A stretch of 64,000 nt of DNA from the NCBI GenBank assembly GCA_002007465.1, contig LNAC01000777.1:274568-338567 (forward strand), given 5' to 3'. This document shows positions 54,088 to 64,000 of this stretch, in pieces. The notes under the pieces are model-generated. The model did no database searches. It worked only from the letters and a program-made list of their open reading frames with translations, and had not been told where the DNA came from. Numbering within the stretch: the first letter of the stretch is position 1; each line of letters begins with the position of its first letter. The DNA is from Ailurus styani. Taxonomy: Eukaryota > Chordata > Mammalia > Carnivora > Ailuridae. The position numbers and the translations under genes were made by a program.

Positions 54088-54280
54088 GGGCACCTGGGTG
54101 GCTCAGTGGGTTAGAGCCTCTGCCTTCAGCTCAGGTCATGATCTTAGGGTCCTGGGATCGAGGCCCGCATGGGCTCTCTGCTCAGCAGGGAGCCTGTTTC
54201 CTCCTCTCTCTGCCTGTCTCTCAGCCTACTTGTGATTTCTCTCTCTCTCTGCCAGATAAATAAATTAAAAAAAAATATTT
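54088..54280 (+). mobile_element. CAN-SINE, plus strand, abutting the L1 3' end
   Basis: Head GGGCACCTGGGTGGCTCAGT and GGTTAGAGCC. It ends ATAAATAAATTAAAAAAAAA at the terminus of the antisense L1, so it may have landed in that L1's tail region. Confidence 0.93.
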
Positions 54281-55054
54281 CACTTTATTTTATTACAGTA
54301 TACTTAACATAGAGTATTAATTATCTTAAGGTGTACAATATAGTGATTCCACAATTTCATATATACCTCAATGCTCATCAAGATAAGAGTACTCTTAATC
54401 CCCTTCACCTATTTCCACATCTCCCACCCATCTCCCCTCTAGTAACCATCAGTTTGTTCTCTATAGTTAAGAGTCAGTTTTTTGGTTTCTCTCTTTTTTT
54501 TTCCATTGCTCTTTTGTTTTGTTTCTTAAATTCCACATATGAGTGAAATCACATGATATTTGTCTTTCTCTGAACAACTTATTTCACTTAGCATAATACT
54601 CTCTGTTGCAAATGGCAAAAGATTTCATTTTTTTTTTTGGCTGAATAATCTGTATATATACCACTTCTTCTTCACCCATTCATCTATCGATGGACACTTG
54701 GACTAGTTCCATAATTTAACTGCCGTAAATAATGCTGCAATAAACATAGGGATGCATATATCCTTTCAAATTAGTGTTTTTCTATTCTTTTGTTATATAT
54801 CCAGTAGTGTGATTACTAGATCATATGGTAGTTCTATTTTTAAATTTTTAAGGAATTTCCATACTCTTTTCCACAGTGGCTGCAGCAGTTTGCATTCCTA
54901 CCAAGAGTGCATAAAGGTTATTTTTTCTCCACATCCTCGCCAACATTTATTGTTTCTTGTGTTTTTTAATTTAGTCATTTGGCGGGTGTGTGATGATACC
55001 TCATTATGGTTTTGATTTGCATTTCCCTGATGATTAGTGATGTTGATATCTTTT

Positions 55055-55093
55055 TTTAATTTAATTTTATTTTTTCAGCGTTTATGTACCACA
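55055..55093 (-). mobile_element. 39-bp L1 insertion, mostly tail
   Basis: Perfect duplications GATGTTGATATCTTTT at 55039-55054 and 55094-55109 enclose only 39 bp. On minus this is TGTGGTACATAAACGCTG, then an AATAAAATTAAA-rich tail. The head matches the L1 3' terminus seen at about 13110 and 17190. Confidence 0.88.
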
Positions 55094-57872
55094 GATGTTG
55101 ATATCTTTTGATGTGTCTGTTGGTCATCTGAATATCTTCCTTGGAGGAATATCTGCTAATGTTTTCTACCCTGCTAATGTATTCTGCCCATTTTAATTGC
55201 ATTATTTGGTTTTTGTTTTTTTGTTTTTTTGGGGGGGGGTTAAGTTCTTTGTAGTTTAAGGTCTTTGCAAATTTCTTCTCCCATTTGGTAGGTTGTCTTA
55301 GTTTTGTTGATAGTTTCCTTCTCAGTGCAGAAGCTTTTTATTTTTATGCAATTCCAATAGTTTATTTTTACTTTGATTTCCCTTGCCTTAAGAGACATAT
55401 TTAGAAAAATGTTGGTATAGCCCATGTCAGAGAAATTACTGCCTGAACTCTCTTCTAGGATTTTTAAAATTTCAGGTCTCACATTTAGGTTCTTAATCCA
55501 TTTTTAATTTATTTTTGTGTGATGTAAGAAAGGGTTCCAGTTCCATTCTTTTGCATGTAGTTGTCCCGTTTACGCAACACTATTTGTTGGAAAGACTGTC
55601 TTTTTCCCATTGCATAGTCATGCCTTCTTTTTCATAGATTAATTAGCCATACAACTGTGCATTTATTTCTGGGATCTCTACTCTGTTCCATTGATTTATG
55701 TGTTCATTTTTGTGCCAGTACCATATCGTTTTGATTACTACAATTCTGTATTATAATTTGAGATCTGGACTTGTGATACCTCTAGCTTTGTTTTTCTTTT
55801 CCAAGATTGCTTTGGCTATTCAGAGTCTTTTGTGGTTCCATACACATTTTAGGATTGTTTGTTCTAGTTCTGTGAAAAATCCTGTTGGTATTTTGATAAG
55901 GATTACATTAAATCTGTAAAATGCTTTGAGTAGTATGGACATTTTAACAACATTTTTTCTTCCAATCCATGAGCATAAAATATCTTTCCATTTCTTTCAT
56001 CAGTGTTTTATAGCTTTCAGAGTTTAGGTCTTTCACTTTTTAAATTAAGTTTATTCCTAGGTATTTTATTATTTCTGTTGCAGTTGTAAATGGGGTTGTT
56101 TTCATAGTTTCTCTTTCTGGTGCTTCATGTTTAGTATACATAAGTGCAACAGATTTCCATATATTGATTTCGTATCTGTGACCTTACTGAATTCATTTAT
56201 CAGATCTAGCAGCTCTTCGGTGGAGTCTTTCAGGGTTTCTATATATAGTATCATGTCATCTGCAAATAGTGAAAGTTTCACTTCTTCCCTTACCAATTTG
56301 GATGCCTTTTATTTCTTTTTGTTATCTGATTGCTGTGGGTAGGACTTTCAGTACTATGTTGAATAAAAGCCATGAAAGTATACATCCTTGTCTTCTTTCT
56401 GACCTTAGGGGAAAATCTCCCAGTTTTCCCCCATTGAGTGTGATGTTTGCTGTGGGTTGTTCATATATGGCCTTTCTTATGTTGTGGTATAGTCCCTCTA
56501 AACCTACTTCATTGAGGATTTTTACCACGATGCTTTGTCAAAAGCTTTTTTGCATCTATTGAAATTATTATGTGGTTTTTATCCTTTGTCTTATTGATGT
56601 GGTCTATCACACTGATTGATTTGTGAATATAGACCACTCTTGTATCCTGGGAGTAAATCCCACCTGATCATGGTAAATGATTTTTTTAATGTATTTTTGA
56701 ATTCTGTTTGCTAGTATTGTGTTGAGGACTTTTGCATCTGTGTTCATCAAAGATATTGGCCTGTAGTTCTCTTTTTTAGTGGTGTCCTTAACTGGTGTGA
56801 GTATCAAGGTAATGCTGTCCTCATAGAATGAATTAGGACATTTACTTTCTTCTTCTATTCTTTAGAATAGTTTGAGAAGAGTAGGTACTAACTCTTCTTT
56901 AAATGTTTGGTAGAATTCACCTGTGAAACCATCTGGTCCTAAACTTTTTTTCACTGAGAGTTTTTTGATTATTAATTCAATTTCATTTCTGGTAATCTAT
57001 CTGTTCTAATTTTCTATTTCTTCCTGATTCAGTTTTGGTGGGCTGTATGTTTCTAGAAATTTATCCATTTTTCTAGTTGTCCAATTTGTTGGCATATGTT
57101 TTTCATAAAACTCTCTTACAATTCTTTGTATTTCTGTGGTGCTGGTTGTTATCTTTCCTCTTCCATTTCTGATTTTGTTTATTTGGGTTCTCTCACTCCC
57201 TCTTTCTCCCTCTTTTTAAATAATTCCAGCTAAAAGTTTATCGATTTTATTGATCTTTTCAAAGAACTAGTTCCTAGCTTCATTGATCTGTTCTATTGTT
57301 TTTTAGTTTCTGTTTTGTTTATTTTTGCTCTGATCTTTTATTTTCTTCCTTCTACTGGTTTTGGGTTTTATTTTTTTGTTCTTTTTCTAGCTCCTTTAGG
57401 TGTGAGGTTAGGTTGTTTACTTGAGATTTTTCTTGTTTCTTGTGGTAGGCATGTATTGATATAAAATTCCCTCTGAGAACAGCTTTTGCTGTGTCTCTAA
57501 GATTTTGGACTATTGTATTTTCATTTTCATAAGTCTCCATGTATTTTTTTTATTTCCTCTTTGATATCTTGGTTGATCCATTCATTGTTTAGTAGCATGT
57601 TATTTAATCCATTTATTTATGGTCTTCCCAGATTTTTTTTTCTTGTGGTTTATTTCTGGTTTCATAGTGTTTTGGTCAAAAAAGATGCATGGTATGACTT
57701 TGATCTTTTTGGATTTGTTGAGATTTGTTTTGTGGCCTAATATGTGATCTATTCTGGATTATGTTCCATGTATACTTGAAAAGAATGTGTTTTACTGTTT
57801 TAGGATGGGATGTTCTGAATATACCTATTAAATCTGTCTGATACAATGTGTCATTCAAAGCCACTGTTTCTT

Positions 57873-58508
57873 TTTTTTTTTAATTTTATTTTTATTATTT
57901 GCCCAAGGGGTACAGGTCTGTGAATCATCAGGCTTACATCTTTCACAGCATTCACCAAAGCACAAACCCTCCCCAATGTCCATAACCCATCCACCCTATC
58001 CCTACCCTCCCACCCCCCAGTAACCCTCAGTTTGTTTTATGAGATTAGAAGTCTCTTATGGTTTGTCTCCTTCCCCATCCCATCTTGTTTCATTATTTTT
58101 CCCTCCCTACCCCCCACAACCCCCCACCCTGCCCCTCAAGTTCCTCATATCAGAGAGATCATATGATAATTGTCTTTCTCTGATTGACTTATTTCGCTCA
58201 GCATAATACCCTCCAGTTCCATCCATGTCGTTGCGAATGGCAAGATTTCGTTTCTTTTGATAGCTGCATAATATTCCATTGTATATATATACCACATCTT
58301 CTTTATCCATTCATCTGTTGATGGACATCTAGGTTCTTTCCATAGTTTGGCTATTGTGGACATTGCTGCTATAAACATTCGGGTGCACGTGCCCCTGAGG
58401 ATCACTACCTTTGTGTCTTTAGGATAAATACCCAGTAGTGCGATTGCTGGGTCATAGGGTAGCTCCATTCTCAACTTTTTGAGGAATCTCCATACTGTTT
58501 TCCAGAGT
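57873..58508 (-). mobile_element. Young L1 3' end inserted in the old L1
   Basis: Perfect duplications AAAGCCACTGTTTCTT at 57857-57872 and 58509-58524. The insert carries 123 open codons of ORF2 end (58516-58145), ending SQSEKDNYHMISLI, plus a full 3' UTR and poly-A. It is the best undamaged reference for the window's young L1 end. Confidence 0.97.
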
Positions 58509-59339
58509 AAAGCCACTGTTTCTTTGTTGATTTTCTATTTGGATGATCTGTCCATTGATGTAAGTGGGGTGTTAAAGACCTCTACACTTATTGTATTACT
58601 ATTGATTAGTTCCTTTATATTTGTTATTAACTGTTTTATGTATTTGGGTGCCCTCACAGTAAGTGCATAAATATTTACAATTATTATATCTTCTTGGATT
58701 GTTCCCTTTGTTATTATATTGTGATCTTCTTTGTCTCTTGTTACAGTCTTTATTTTAAAGTCCAGTTGCTACTCTGGCTTTCTTTTGACACCATTTCCAT
58801 GACAAATGCTTCTCCATGCTCTACTTTCGATCTATAAGTGCCTTAGGTCTAAAACAAGTCTCTTGTAGGCAATATATAGATGGGTCTTTTTTTTTTTAAT
58901 CCACTCTGTGACTCTGTGGCTTTTGATTGGAGCATTTAGTCCATTTACATTCAAAGTAATTATTGATGGTATGTATTGCCTTTTTGTTACTTGTTTTACG
59001 GTTGTTTTTGTAGTTCTTCTCTGTTCCTTTCTTCCCTTGCTCTCTTCTGTCAAGATTAGTTGGCTGGCCATAGTGATATACTTGGATTCCTTTCTCTTTA
59101 TTTTTTGCACATCTATTACTGGTTTTGTTTTGTACCATTAGGTTTGTACTCTTCTGCATATAGCAGTCTATATATTAAGTTGATGGTTGCTTACATTTGA
59201 ACACATTCTTTACTCCTCTCCCCACCATGTTTCAGGTATGTAGTATCATACTTTACACCCTTATATTCTGTGCATACCTTGACTGATTTTTACAGATGTA
59301 CTTATTTTTATTGGTTTGTGCTTCCTACTTTTCTCACTC

Positions 59340-60160
59340 TTACTTATGGTCTTTTGTTTCTACTCAAAAATTCCCTTGTAGAGCTGGTTTCGTGGTCACG
59401 AATTCCCTTAACTTTTATTTGCTTGGGAAACTGTATCTCTCTTTCTATTCTGAATGATAGCCTTGCTGGATGGAATATTCTTGACTGCAGAATTTTCCCA
59501 TTTAGCAGTTTTAATAAATCCTGCCTCTCCCTTCTGGACTGCAAAGTTTCTACTGAAAAATCCCCCGATATCTTATGGGGGTTTTCCTTGTTTGTAACTG
59601 TTTTCTTTTCTCTTGCTGTTTTTAAAATTCTGTCTTTATCACCACTTTTTGCCATTTTAATTACTTTGTGTATTGGTGTGGACCTCTTTCAGTTGATTTT
59701 GTTGGGGGATCTCTGCCTCCTGGATCTGGTTTTCTGTTTCCTTCCTCAGATTTGGGAATTTTTTAGTTATTATTTCTTTAAATAAACTTTTACCCCCTTT
59801 ACTTTCTCTTCTCCTTCTGGGGTTCCTATAGTGCAAATGTTATTATGCTTGATGATGCCTGTGCGTTCCCTAAGTCTATTCTCATTTTGCATAATTTTTT
59901 TTTCTCTCACCTGCTCAGCTTGATTACTTTCCATTACTTTGTTCTCCAGGTCATTGAATCATTCTTCTTCCTCAAGTTTATTTGTTCCATCTAGTGTATT
60001 TTTTATTTCACTTCTTGTGCTCTTTATCTCTAATTGGTTCTTTTTTATCTCTTTGTTAAGGGTTTCATTGAGGTTCTTCATGCTTTTCCCAAGTCCAGTG
60101 AGTATCTTTACAATCATTACTGCAAATTCTCTATCAGGCAAATGGCTTATCTCCATTCCA
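59340..60160 (-). pseudogene. L1 ORF1 remnant
   Basis: ORF1 protein is an RNA-binding trimer that packages L1 RNA. The N-terminal piece (60156-59959) is rich in Glu, Lys, Asn and Leu with heptad-like spacing, fitting the coiled coil. The C-terminal piece (59655-59344) contains ILKTAREKK and LSFRIEREIQFPKQ, fitting the nucleic-acid-binding C-terminal domain. The reading frame is interrupted between the pieces, so no full protein is made. Confidence 0.8.
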
Positions 60161-61645
60161 CTTAGGTCTTTTGCTTTGGTTTTGTCCTATTCTTTTATTT
60201 GGGACGTATTCCTCTGTCTCCTCAATTTATTACTCTCTGTGTCTGCTTCTTTGTGTTGGGAAAGTCAGCTGTGTCTCCTGCTCTTGAAAGTCATGGCCTA
60301 ATGAAGAAGAGGTCCTGTGTGCTCTGCAGTGCAGTGTCCCCTCTTCACCAGATTCTGGCATTTCAGGGGCATCTCCTGTGTGTTTTGTGTGCAGCCTGCT
60401 CTTGTGCTATGCTGCTTTTTCCTTCGGTTCAATTGTCGGCATGGTTCTCTTTACCTGTTGTGGGGAGTGTTTGGTTCCTGCGGTGTTAGTGGGCCAATCT
60501 GGGGCTGTCCTGGGCTTAAGTTGAGTCAGACCAGGCATTTGCCAGATATGCAGTAGTACCTAACAGCAGTGTGTTTTCCCTGTGTTGTGCTGTGGGAAGC
60601 TTTCATTGATGGGTGGGGCCTGTAGTCAGATGAGTTGTCTGCCCCCAGCCCTCTGCTAGGGCCAGTCAGACTCATATATGTGGTTATCTTTCTCCGTCTA
60701 TGGGGTAGAAGTCAATTCGAAGGGGTGCTGGCTCCTACTGGGGCTGCTTGCACACTGCTGGGATTGTGGCACTGCTTTTGATGGGCTTCAACTAAAAGCA
60801 TATTAGAGGGGCCAGATCTGCAATGTGAATTGGGGGGGGATGCACAGTGTTTACAAGGTTTGTGCCCTGGTCCTCTGGGGGAGCAGACCTGCAGCACAGG
60901 GACTGAGGCAAGCCTGACTGGAACAGGTGGATCTGCTGAAGTACAGCCCAGGGGGAGCATGGTGGTGTTAGCAAGTTAGGCAGCAAGTGTTGGCACCAAA
61001 CTGATTCCTACAGGTGTCCATGTGTCTAGGCTGGGGGGTCGGGAAAGGGAAATAGCACTTGCCATCTCCTTTGTTCCTAGATCTCTGCCCCTCTGAGACA
61101 TGTTCTGAGATTATTAAACAACTTTCCGATATCCCTCAAGTGTTTTTCAAACTACTGCTTCTAAACTGTATCTCCGTGGGCTCTTCATTGTGCTGTCTCT
61201 TTAAGGACAGAGATTCAGTTTCCTCTAGCCCTCCCACCTCTCCCAGAGCTGAGCCCACTTGTTTTTAAAATTCAAGGTATTGAGCCCCACTGGTTGTAAG
61301 AACTCATGAAATTTGGCCCCTCTGGTTTTGAAAGCAAATGTTATGAGGATTCTCTTCCCTGGGCAGGCTCCCAGGTGTGATAGTCTGTTCCCCTCCTTTT
61401 CCGTCTGTGGGCCCCTCTCTGCCATGAACAATCCCTGTGGGTCTGTTTAGCTCCCTGCCACATTTCCACTCTTCCTACCCTCTTCAGTGTGGTCTCGTCT
61501 ACGTTTAGTTGTGGAGTTTGTTCTGTCATTCTTCGGGTTATTTTCTGGGTTATTTATACCAATGTGAGTGTTATATAGTTGTATCTGTGGGATAGGGTGA
61601 GTTTAGGGTCTTCTTACTCTTCCATCTTCCCAATTTACTCCCCAG

Positions 61646-61984
61646 GAAAGTTTTGGTGTTTTTTTTTTTTTAGATTTTTAATCTTGAAAATAAAATGGAA
61701 ACAACATGAGATTCTGATTTTTGCACCAAATACGTGACTTGAAAAACTGAAATCATCCTCTCTGGACTGCCTCTGAAAATACTGGACATTTAAGGTAGAG
61801 AGTTGAACTGTTTGGATCAATGCAAAAAGCTCCTGGCAGAGACTTTTAGGAAATGTTCACTTCAGAGTAGCGAAACTTTGTGTCATATAAGCTTTGTCCA
61901 TAAGATGGCGCTGTGGTGTCACAAAAGGAAGCTTCCTTTTTCCCTATAGGGCTGAAAACCCTAAGAACACTTGAAAAAAGAGAG
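61646..61984. other. Unique-looking DNA, nothing recognised
   Basis: A poly-T run (61658-61671) is the only feature of note. Confidence 0.4.
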
Positions 61985-62265
61985 ATGCCAGTAAAATGAG
62001 TAGGTTCTGGGGATCTAATGTATAGCATGGTGATTATAGCTAACAATACTGTATTATATACTTGGAAGCTGCTAAAAGAATAGATCTTAAATGTTCTCAC
62101 GGCAAAAAAGAAATGGTAAGTACGTCACGTGATAGAGGTATTGGCTAACACTACTATGGCAATCATTTCACAATATGTAAGTGTATCAAATCAACATGTT
62201 GTACACCTTAAACTTACACAACGTTATAAGAAAATTATATCTCAATAAACCTGGAGAAAAAAGAG
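61985..62265 (+). mobile_element. Old L1 3' UTR fragment, plus strand
   Basis: TAGCATGGTGATTATAGCTA, CAATACTGTATTATATACTT and CATGTTGTACACCTTAAACT are 3' UTR landmarks of an old L1. Confidence 0.85.
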
Positions 62266-62919
62266 AGGTAACCCTCCCCCATCCCAAAATACCCTTATTT
62301 TTCCATAAAATCAGGAGACTGCTTCCTTTGTCTTCTGACATCATGTTTAGAGCAGGCAAATGGCTTTCTTCCAATGTTTATACTGCACACATTCACTTGA
62401 ATCCAGTTGTTTGTAAAGTGTGTGTTCCTACCATTTTCTCAATGTCTTATCTGGGCCTGTTTTGTTTTTGAGGCTAATCTTATCTATCTGCTCTTATGAA
62501 AATAATTCTGGAATAATGGGAAGGGGACAGAGGTGTTGCCACAGTATCTAGAGCTGAGGACTTCCATTGCACCTCCGTGCCCATTTGGCTGACAGCAGAG
62601 AGAGTTGTCCTCACGGCCACGGCAGGACCAAGAAGTACTAGTCCTCTCATGGCAGGGCTCTGAGAAGGAGAGGCATTCCCTCTGCTGCTCCACAGATCAA
62701 CTTCTTTTCTTTTCTCTTTTCTTTTCTTTTTTTTCTTTTTCGTGGTTGTAGTAAAATATATTTAGCTAATTGAATTTAAGTTTAAAAAGCCCTAAGTTAA
62801 ACTCTATAATTTTAAAGAACACCTTTTATCTGTGCATATATATTTTTATGATATATACACACATATACGCAGCATGTATAAAAGATGTTTTCAGTGAATT
62901 GTTTGTGACTGTGGACAGC
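62266..62919. other. Unique-looking DNA, pyrimidine tract near 62700
   Basis: A TTTTC-rich tract (62702-62742) occurs. No gene recognised. Confidence 0.4.
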
Positions 62920-62936
62920 TTAATAGGAATTTTTTT

Positions 62937-63127
62937 TAAAGATTTTATTTATTTATTTCACAGAGGGAGAGAGATCACAAGGAGGCAGAGAGGCAGGCAG
63001 AGAGAGAGAGGGGGAAGCAGGCTCCCCGCTGAGCAGGGAGCCCGATATGGGCCTCGATCCCAGGACCCTGAGATCATGACCTGAGCCGAAAGCAGAGGCT
63101 TTAACCCACTGAGCCACCCAGGCGCCC
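62937..63127 (-). mobile_element. Young CAN-SINE, minus strand
   Basis: AAAGATTTTATTTATTTATT, GA-rich block and reversed head ACTGAGCCACCCAGGCGCCC. Duplications TTAATAGGAATTTTTT at 62920-62935 and 63128-63143 are perfect. Confidence 0.97.
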
Positions 63128-63143
63128 TTAATAGGAATTTTTT

Positions 63144-64000
63144 ATTCCTGGCCCCTCGGTTTCTCCACATCTCACTCCTGAAATGCTGTGTGTCCGCAGT
63201 CAAGACTCTGGTGAAGACAAACCTTTCTACACTCACTAAATGATATGTGATAGAAAAAGGAACATTTTCATGTAATAGGTTCTCCCTTTTCCTGGAAGGA
63301 ATGTCTGAGCTACTTTTCCTCAAAATTTTCTTTAGAGACTTTTCTTAAAATGCTGAAAGAACTTGGAATTCTAGCCTTTCCATTCACCAACTATGCAACT
63401 TTACATTTGTCTAAACTTCCTGTGATTTAACTCAAGAGACTGGAGGTGAAGACTACATGAAATGATGTGTGCAAAGTCTTTGATGATAGAGTGTATTTAA
63501 TATTCTACCTGGAGGGCAATGGTATTAGTATCGTGAGGCAGTGGCCCAGAACAGGAGAGTGTGATTGTCCATGATCATCAGGCAGAGCTGGATTTGGAAA
63601 CACATTCCTTAATTCCTGAAGTGTTGTTACTCAGGTGGGAAAGAAATGGAGAGCTCTCTTGTCTCCCTATCATTGGGAGTTTACAGAAGTGTCTTTGCTG
63701 AAGTGTTGTGAGAGGCTGTCTCTCAGCGGGTTCTGAAGAAAGAGTTACATAGGGCAGATAGGGCCCTGAGACACTGTCCTCACTGTTCACAAGCAGTGAA
63801 TCCATTTTTGGGTTGGTTCCATGCAAAGAATAACATTCAATGTTATGTACTAAGATTGATGCAAGCAAGAGCCTTTTGTTCTTGGCCAAATGGGCAGTGA
63901 ACAACACTTCTTTGTTCTAATCTCTAGCAAACCTTTGTAGCAATAGGTATGAATGATTTAAGACAGTTTTTCTACAGATTTATTCCATAGGCATTTAAAG
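63144..64000. other. Unique-looking DNA, nothing recognised
   Basis: A 109-codon minus-strand frame (63578-63907) has no recognisable domain. No repeat landmark is seen. Confidence 0.4.

Larger units (their letters stand above)
54520..59030 (-). pseudogene. L1 ORF2 remnant (endonuclease, reverse transcriptase, C-terminal region)
   Basis: ORF2 encodes the endonuclease and reverse transcriptase that drive L1 and SINE insertion. In order on the minus strand: endonuclease N-terminus with ITLNVNGLNAPIKSHRV (near 59000), the linker with DTAKAVLRG (57540-57352), reverse-transcriptase motifs [12 protein letters not shown] and HDQVGF (56807-56607), RQGC region (56528-56322), and the catalytic box FADDM, still intact (56296-56102). 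The C-terminal part follows at 55482-55240. Stops and shifts separate these pieces, and the L1 insert at 57873-58508 lies between endonuclease and linker. Inactive. Confidence 0.88.
54281..61645 (-). mobile_element. Near full-length antisense L1 with decayed ORFs and two nested L1 inserts
   Basis: Read from 61645 downwards it has a GC-richer 5' UTR (about 61645-60200), ORF1 (about 60160-59340), ORF2 (about 59030-54520) and a 3' UTR to 54281. Without its inserts it is about 6.7 kb, close to full L1 length. Frames are broken many times. Inserts: 57873-58508 and 55055-55093. No flanking duplication could be matched because the left edge meets a SINE. Confidence 0.92.

Noticed and set aside
59270..59785. 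171-codon plus-strand frame rich in hydrophobic residues
   Set aside because: It is the reverse of L1 ORF1; the A-rich L1 sense strand gives Leu/Phe-rich reverse frames.

Overview
This is a mammalian genomic window with no recognisable functional host gene, and it behaves as intergenic or intronic DNA. About two dozen tRNA-derived CAN-SINEs (head box near GCGCCTGGGTGGCTCAG, CT-rich middle, tail AAATAAATAAAATCTTT) identify a carnivore. The commonest young head type, ending GTGGGTTAAAGCC, suggests a caniform and probably a mustelid (inference). Nearly everything legible is retrotransposed: CAN-SINEs on both strands, LINE-1 copies of several ages, ERV and MaLR LTR elements, old MIR/L2/MER5 debris and microsatellites.

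Layout. 1-2.2 kb: the 5' end of a gammaretrovirus-like provirus on the minus strand. It has an LTR with tandem YY1/E2F-like repeats, a tRNA-Phe primer-binding site, a splice donor, and gag from matrix to the nucleocapsid zinc knuckle; the rest lies beyond base 1. 2.9-6.8 kb: SINEs and an old L1 holding a second L1, a SINE and a 27-bp tailless SINE head. 6.8-11.6 kb: mostly unique DNA, one MaLR LTR and a small L1 with a possible 3' transduction. 11.6-20 kb: two long degraded antisense L1s carrying younger insertions, and an assembly N (15893) inside an L1. 20-31.7 kb: unique DNA, microsatellites, SINEs, MIR, L1 pieces and a MaLR LTR.

31.79-35.08 kb: a full-length processed pseudogene of cytoplasmic aspartyl-tRNA synthetase (DARS1), minus strand, flanked by an imperfect target-site duplication. 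A young 5'-truncated L1 has split its 3' UTR. 35.1-36.2 kb: a decayed ERV-L-type integrase/dUTPase segment. 37.4-46.5 kb: MaLR LTRs, including a solo LTR with a 5-bp duplication, L1s, SINEs and MER5. 47-48 kb: an L1 with a twin-priming 5' inversion. 49-53.7 kb: old L1s, SINEs and unique DNA. 54.3-61.6 kb: a near full-length antisense L1 with decayed ORF1 and ORF2 and two further L1 insertions, one only 39 bp long. 62-64 kb: an L1 tail, a SINE and unique sequence.

No genes cooperate here in the operon sense. The interest lies in the layered insertion history, readable from nested target-site duplications, and in the young-looking provirus with an unusual LTR. All family names come from recognising sequence landmarks by eye, not from a database search.
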